A stretch of DNA of 48,022 bases, from contig JAEWLQ010000061.1 in the NCBI GenBank assembly GCA_023457495.1, positions 1 to 48,022 of the forward strand. The letters run 5' to 3'. Under the pieces are notes generated by a model. It was not told the origin of the DNA. It was given only the letters and a program-made list of their open reading frames with translations, and did not search any database. Numbering within the stretch: the first letter of the stretch is position 1; the number at the start of each line of letters is the position of its first letter. Position numbers and translations under genes: made by a program. This document shows, in pieces, positions 43,798 to 48,022 of this stretch. Origin of the DNA: Pseudomonadota bacterium. GTDB taxonomy: Bacteria > Pseudomonadota > Gammaproteobacteria > Steroidobacterales > Steroidobacteraceae.

Positions 43798-46332
43798 ATG
43801 AGCACGCACGATTTGCACGGGGCGCAACAGCTCTGCGCGCGGACCAAGGTCCGCCAGATGTTCCTTGGTTTCGCCGCCGCGGCGATCACCACCTCCGCTG
43901 CGATCGCGCAGCAGCAAGACCAGCAGGACACCTCTCAGCCGACACGCGACGCCAGCGGTCTCGAGACCATCGTCGTCACGGGCACCGCCGCCGCGAGCGG
44001 CGTGCGCAAGCTCGAGGCGAGCTTCAACATCGTGACGGCGAACCAGGAGCAGATCCGGCGCGCGAACCCGAAGAGCACCGCCGACCTGCTCAAGATCTCG
44101 CCTGGCATGTGGCCGGAGTCGACCGGTGGACAGACCGGCGCGAACATCGAAATCGCCGGATTCCCCGGCGGCGGCGACGCGCCCTACTTCACGACGCTGC
44201 TCATGGGCTCCCCGCTGTATGGCATGCCGACGCTGTCGTTCTTCGAAACCTCGACCATCATCCGGCTCGACGAGACGGTGAAGTCGGTCGAGATCCTGCA
44301 GGGCGGGCCGTCCGTAGTGTTCGCCGGCGGCCAGATGGGCGCGACCGCCAACTTCCTGCTTCGCACGGGAACCGAAACGCCGGAGGGCAGCCTCGGCCTC
44401 ACCTACGGGGATCAGAACCTGTGGCGTCTCGACGGCTTCGTGGGCTTTCCACTCGGCAACGACTGGTTCGGCAGCGTCGGCGGATTCTGGCGGCAGTCCG
44501 ACGGCGTGCGCGATCCGCAATTCACGGCGGACGAAGGTGGCCAGTTCACCGCAACCCTGAAGCGCGAACTGGATGGCGGCCAGTTCCTCGTGTACGGACG
44601 TTACCTCGACGAGAAGAACCAGTTCATCACGCCGATTCCGCTGATCCAGCGCGGCACCGACCAGTTCAGCGAATATCCGGGGTTCGATCCGCTCACCGGG
44701 ACTTACTACAGCGAGGCCATCCGGCACGTGCGCCTCGATGGTTATCCGAACGGCGGCACGAACGCGGACCTCGCCAACGGCCGCGGCGCGCAGATGTGGT
44801 TCGTCGGCATGAACTACGACCAGGAGCTGGCAAACGGCTGGTCGCTGACCAACAAACTCCTCGCCAACGCGGGCGACGTCGACACGAATGCGTTGTTCTC
44901 GGGCAGCAATCCGGCGCTGCTGTTCGACGAGCTCTACACCGTGCCTACCGATCTCGGCGGACTCGGGCTGCCGGCCGGATCCGCCACCGCCACCTTCGTC
45001 GGCGGCGGCGCGGTGCCGCTCGACCAGGATGTGATCCACCAGGGCTGGTGGTTCATCCACAAGGAGCTGCAGAACATCAACAACGACTTCCGCCTGAGCA
45101 AGGAGATCTTCGACGGGAACACGCTCACCATCGGCGCGTACCTCGCGTACTACGAGATGGACGACGAATGGGCGCTGGGCAACCAGATGATGATGACCAA
45201 TGAGCCGAACGCACGTCCGCTCACGGTGAGCTACGTCAGCGCCGGCCAGACCTTCCTGCGCACCGACGAGCAGGGCTTCCTCGACAACGGCGGCTTCAAC
45301 ATCGCCCAGCACGGCCACGCGTTCAACTGGGCCATCTATCTATCCGATTCGTGGCGCGTGAACCGCTGGCTGCTCGATGCGTCGGTGCGTTACGAGAACC
45401 AGGACGCCACGAACAATGTCTGCAACCTGGCGAACGTGGACACCGATGGCAATCCGCTCACGATCTACAACAACGCCGTGCCGGTGTGCAACGGCACGTT
45501 CGCGGTCACCGATTACGACGAGGACTTCGTTTCCTGGACCGTTGGCGCGAACTTCAGCTTCACCGACTCGATGTCCGCCTACGCGCGCATCAACCGCGGC
45601 GGCCACTTCCTCGACTTCGACAATGGCATCCGCGGCAGCACCACCGGCAACACGGATCCGACGCAGGAAGTCGACAATTACGAGGTGGGCTTCAAGTTCC
45701 AGAACGATCTCCTCTACGCCGACATCAGCGCCTATTACCGCGACTTCACTGGGCTCGCGTACCAGCAAACCACCGCGGCCGGCGCCCCGACCGGCGCGCG
45801 GCTGTTCTACGGCTCCGAATCGAAAGGCGTGAATTTCATCGGTGCGCTGACGCCGGGTGAACATTTCCGCTTCGAGGTCGTCGCCAACTGGCTCGATGGC
45901 GAGTACACCGATTTCGACGCGTGCTTCCCCTTCACGAACGTCGTCACCGGCAATGGATGCGCGCCCATCGAAGGCAAGCAGCTCCAGCGTCAGCCGAAGC
46001 TGCGTTACATGCTGACGCCCAGCTATCGGACGCCGATCGGCGGCAACAGCCGGATCGAGGCCTACGTCACCTACACCCACATCGGCGACCGCACGCAGGA
46101 CCAGTCCGGACTGCAGCAGCTAGGCACCTACGACACCTGGGACGCCGGCATCACCGCGACCTTCAACGAGAACTGGCAGTTCTCGATTCGCGGCACCAAC
46201 CTGTCGGACGAGCTCGGTATAACCGAGAGCAACTCGCGCATCTTCGGCGCCGCGGCCGGTACCGGCGGCGTGTTGCTCGCACGCCCGCTCGAAGGACGGG
46301 AGCTGAACTTCCAGGCGATGTACCGGTTCTGA
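43798..46332 (+). CDS. TonB-dependent outer-membrane receptor
   Basis: 844 aa. Long signal region through AIAQQQ, then TonB-box-like ETIVVTG, plug domain (NPKSTADLLKISPGMWPES, VKSVEILQGGPSVVFAGGQMG) and a 22-strand barrel ending with the aromatic RELNFQAMYRF. No N-terminal secretin/signalling (STN) domain. The neighbours (trehalase, glycosidase) suggest uptake of a glucoside or trehalose-like oligosaccharide, but a siderophore cannot be excluded. GGAGGG lies 6 bases before the ATG. Confidence 0.9.
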   Translation: MSTHDLHGAQQLCARTKVRQMFLGFAAAAITTSAAIAQQQDQQDTSQPTRDASGLETIVVTGTAAASGVRKLEASFNIVTANQEQIRRANPKSTADLLKISPGMWPESTGGQTGANIEIAGFPGGGDAPYFTTLLMGSPLYGMPTLSFFETSTIIRLDETVKSVEILQGGPSVVFAGGQMGATANFLLRTGTETPEGSLGLTYGDQNLWRLDGFVGFPLGNDWFGSVGGFWRQSDGVRDPQFTADEGGQFTATLKRELDGGQFLVYGRYLDEKNQFITPIPLIQRGTDQFSEYPGFDPLTGTYYSEAIRHVRLDGYPNGGTNADLANGRGAQMWFVGMNYDQELANGWSLTNKLLANAGDVDTNALFSGSNPALLFDELYTVPTDLGGLGLPAGSATATFVGGGAVPLDQDVIHQGWWFIHKELQNINNDFRLSKEIFDGNTLTIGAYLAYYEMDDEWALGNQMMMTNEPNARPLTVSYVSAGQTFLRTDEQGFLDNGGFNIAQHGHAFNWAIYLSDSWRVNRWLLDASVRYENQDATNNVCNLANVDTDGNPLTIYNNAVPVCNGTFAVTDYDEDFVSWTVGANFSFTDSMSAYARINRGGHFLDFDNGIRGSTTGNTDPTQEVDNYEVGFKFQNDLLYADISAYYRDFTGLAYQQTTAAGAPTGARLFYGSESKGVNFIGALTPGEHFRFEVVANWLDGEYTDFDACFPFTNVVTGNGCAPIEGKQLQRQPKLRYMLTPSYRTPIGGNSRIEAYVTYTHIGDRTQDQSGLQQLGTYDTWDAGITATFNENWQFSIRGTNLSDELGITESNSRIFGAAAGTGGVLLARPLEGRELNFQAMYRF

Positions 46333-48022
46333 GGTCCGGCTTCGCCGTTTGCTTCGGCGGCCTGAGGCCGAGATACACCGTGCTCCAGAGCTGCGCGGCG
46401 TTCGATTCGTCGACGTCCGCGCCGGGCCGTCCGAAAGGCTCGATCCGGAACTTGCCGCCGGCATAGGACCACGACCACAGCTCCGATGTGCGCAGCGCGT
46501 TGGAGCCTTCGATCACGGCCCATAACTTCTCGCGCGCGGCGCGCAGCCGATTCCGCACCGCTTCGGGCAGGTCGGTGCGGTGCAGTTGACGGTCGAGTCC
46601 CGCCGCAAGCAAGGCCTGCTGCCAGGACCACACGACGGTGCCATGGTAGGCATAGCGGCTGAATTCTCCGCGCAGTTCCGCGCCCGCCACCGCGGGATTC
46701 GCGACCAGCAGGCCCGCGTCGGTCACGAGGCCCGCCGGGAATTCGCGCATGATCGCGTCGATGCAGACCGCGATCTCTTCCGGGGTTGGCTCGGTCAACA
46801 GCAAGCGGAATCCCTCATCGGAATGCAGGATGGGAACCGGCGCGCCACGCTCGTCGAGCGACAACGCGTTGAAGTTCACCGGCCCGTCTCCCAGCGATCG
46901 CAAGGCCGGCTCGCCGTCCACGCCGATCTCGCGTGCGTAGCCGGCGATGTCCGCGCGCGCCCGCGACGCGGGCACGGAAACCGCGAAGAGCTTTGGAGCG
47001 CGCGCGGTCCAGGCCTGCGCGATCCGGTCAGCACCCGACAGCGTGCGCCGGCCTTCCGGGTCGAGGAACGGCTCGAGCAGCCCACTCGCGGCAAGCCGCG
47101 CCGTTGCGGCGAGCGCCGCGGGAATCAGCGCGGCATTCACATCGTAGGCGTAGCGTCCACGGCCGAGCCCCTGCTCGCTGTCGCGCCAGTTGCCCGTCAT
47201 CCGGCCGGGCTTGATGCCGACCAAGTTCTCGACGCGCGGGTCGCCCGCGAAGGCGGCCGCGCGTCCAACTATCCAGACGAGATTGCGCGCGAGCGCCGCG
47301 CCGCGCGGTTCGCCGCGGCCTTTCCGGCGCGCGAGGAATTCGCGCGCCCGTCCACGGCCGCGCGCGTCGTCGAGCAGCCAGCGCGCAGCGAGCGGCGCCA
47401 GCAGGAAATCGTCGTCGACCATCCCGTAGTCGTAGATAGGCGTCGCGTCGCGTGCGCGTCGTTCGCGCATATTGCGCAGCACCGCGAACTCGCCAATGTC
47501 CTCCTCGTGCGCCACCTCGCCGTTCGGCGCCAGGCGATCCAGCACCGACGTGATCGCGCTTTCGATGGCGGGCGGCTCGAGCACCGGCGCGAGCAGCAAG
47601 GCCGAGATCAACGTGTCGCGGCCGAAGTACGTGTTGAAACGCCACGAGCCGGCGAGGAATTTCTCCCGGTAGCTGAGGAACGCCAGCACGTTCCGCGCGC
47701 GCGGGTCGGCGCCGGCGGCGGGGCTCAGCAGGAAGTCGAGTGGATGGAGCGGCGTTTCGCCGCTGAGCGCCTGGACCCGCAGACGCAGGCGTTTTCCTGG
47801 CGGAGCCTCGAAGCTCTCCGGCGAAACGCGGGTGCCGTCGAGCGCCTCGAATGCCAGCCGATAGCCCGGCGCGCCGTCGAGTCGATCGCGCGCCCATTCG
47901 ATCCGGTTACCCGTGCTCGTCGGGGTCGTGAGCACTTCCGCGGGGGCATCACCCTGCAGTTCGTAGTCGCGCAGCACGCGTACCGACGACAGCACCGCGC
48001 CGCGCACGCGCAAGCGCGGCGC
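46163..48022 (-). CDS. six-hairpin glycosidase (amylo-alpha-1,6-glucosidase/GH15-like), 5' partial
   Basis: About 619 codons, open to the window edge so the true N-terminus lies outside; TTG at 48013 is the first start-like codon in view. A beta-rich part precedes an (alpha/alpha)6 barrel with FNTYFGRDTLISALLLAPVL, GEVAHEEDIGEFAVL and DYGMVDDDFLLAPL, as in debranching enzyme C-domains and GH15/GH63 relatives. Late features are TVVWSWQQALLAAGLDRQL and SELWSWSYAGG. The last 56 codons (from about 46332) are Arg-rich and antisense to the TonB receptor, suggesting loss of an earlier stop or a sequence error. Probably works with the adjacent transporter and trehalase. Confidence 0.75.
   Translation of the reverse strand, partial: APRLRVRGAVLSSVRVLRDYELQGDAPAEVLTTPTSTGNRIEWARDRLDGAPGYRLAFEALDGTRVSPESFEAPPGKRLRLRVQALSGETPLHPLDFLLSPAAGADPRARNVLAFLSYREKFLAGSWRFNTYFGRDTLISALLLAPVLEPPAIESAITSVLDRLAPNGEVAHEEDIGEFAVLRNMRERRARDATPIYDYGMVDDDFLLAPLAARWLLDDARGRGRAREFLARRKGRGEPRGAALARNLVWIVGRAAAFAGDPRVENLVGIKPGRMTGNWRDSEQGLGRGRYAYDVNAALIPAALAATARLAASGLLEPFLDPEGRRTLSGADRIAQAWTARAPKLFAVSVPASRARADIAGYAREIGVDGEPALRSLGDGPVNFNALSLDERGAPVPILHSDEGFRLLLTEPTPEEIAVCIDAIMREFPAGLVTDAGLLVANPAVAGAELRGEFSRYAYHGTVVWSWQQALLAAGLDRQLHRTDLPEAVRNRLRAAREKLWAVIEGSNALRTSELWSWSYAGGKFRIEPFGRPGADVDESNAAQLWSTVYLGLRPPKQTAKPDLRTGTSPGSSAPVLRAGVRATRRRYRPRRRRCASCSRLYRARPTGWCRESRTASSR

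Noticed and set aside
43683..45203. 506-codon frame overlapping the TonB receptor
   Set aside because: Shadow frame, Arg-rich; the receptor frame has a ribosome site, signal peptide, plug and barrel.

Overview
The window is high-GC bacterial chromosome with short intergenic gaps, many 4-base start/stop overlaps (ATGA, GTGA), TonB-dependent transport, outer-membrane-type lipoproteins, c-type cytochromes, an EpmB-type lysine 2,3-aminomutase and a large set of secreted carbohydrate-active enzymes. I infer a free-living plant-polymer- or soil-associated gammaproteobacterium, in the neighbourhood of Xanthomonadales/Steroidobacteraceae. That placement is an inference from gene content, not a computed phylogeny. 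No rRNA, tRNA, CRISPR array, prophage or insertion sequence was recognised.

Layout. 1-424: AT-rich non-coding island with phased GATCA repeats, a perfect inverted repeat and an intrinsic terminator. 425-2679 (-): acid-sugar kinase and PdxA-type dehydrogenase, a likely C4 acid-sugar catabolic pair. 2813-4111: small secreted protein and a convergent YihY/BrkB membrane protein. 4203-7206 (-): PepSY membrane protein, DUF2271 with an FMN-attachment motif, DUF4198 and ApbE, behind a Fur-like box; this is an extracytosolic flavinylation/iron operon. 7363-9966 (-): NmrA-like protein, diheme cytochrome and monoheme cytochrome. 10106-12293 (+): translationally coupled set of two flavin-split-barrel proteins (one fused to GAF) and a TonB-C-like protein. 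12417-13217: DUF4412 protein. 13271-16056 (-): ECF sigma factor coupled to a one-TM von Willebrand A protein that carries TonB-receptor-like sequence. 16168-17960 (-): EpmB and a DUF1080 lipoprotein. 18097-19339 (+): SYLF and DUF3313 proteins. 19545-22250: multidomain GH5 cellulase-type enzyme.

22324-24443 (-): OtsB-OtsA trehalose synthesis. 24548-25732: ChrA chromate transporter. 25729-29274 (-): GH78 alpha-L-rhamnosidase-like enzyme and a membrane-anchored alcohol-dehydrogenase homologue. 29409-31267: LytS/LytT-type two-component system. 31273-32886 (-): tannase/feruloyl-esterase-like lipoprotein. 33088-38343: a stress-type island with SDR, SRPBCC and zinc alcohol dehydrogenase in one operon, a TFPASDP small protein, hemerythrin, and a Gly/Tyr-rich BON protein. 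38344-41516: hybrid histidine kinase and a Tat-exported hydrolase. 41524-48022: BamE-like protein, periplasmic trehalase, TonB receptor and a six-hairpin glycosidase that runs off the right edge.

The main themes are oligosaccharide capture and hydrolysis at the cell surface (GH5, GH78, tannase, TreA, TonB receptor, glycosidase), envelope redox chemistry (ApbE/DUF2271/PepSY, cytochromes) and stress tolerance (trehalose, hemerythrin, BON). The best leads are the low-complexity BON protein, the vWA protein with TonB-plug-like sequence next to an ECF sigma factor, the Fur-linked DUF2271 flavoprotein operon, and a dispersed AT-rich octamer that recurs far above expectation in different reading frames and on both strands.
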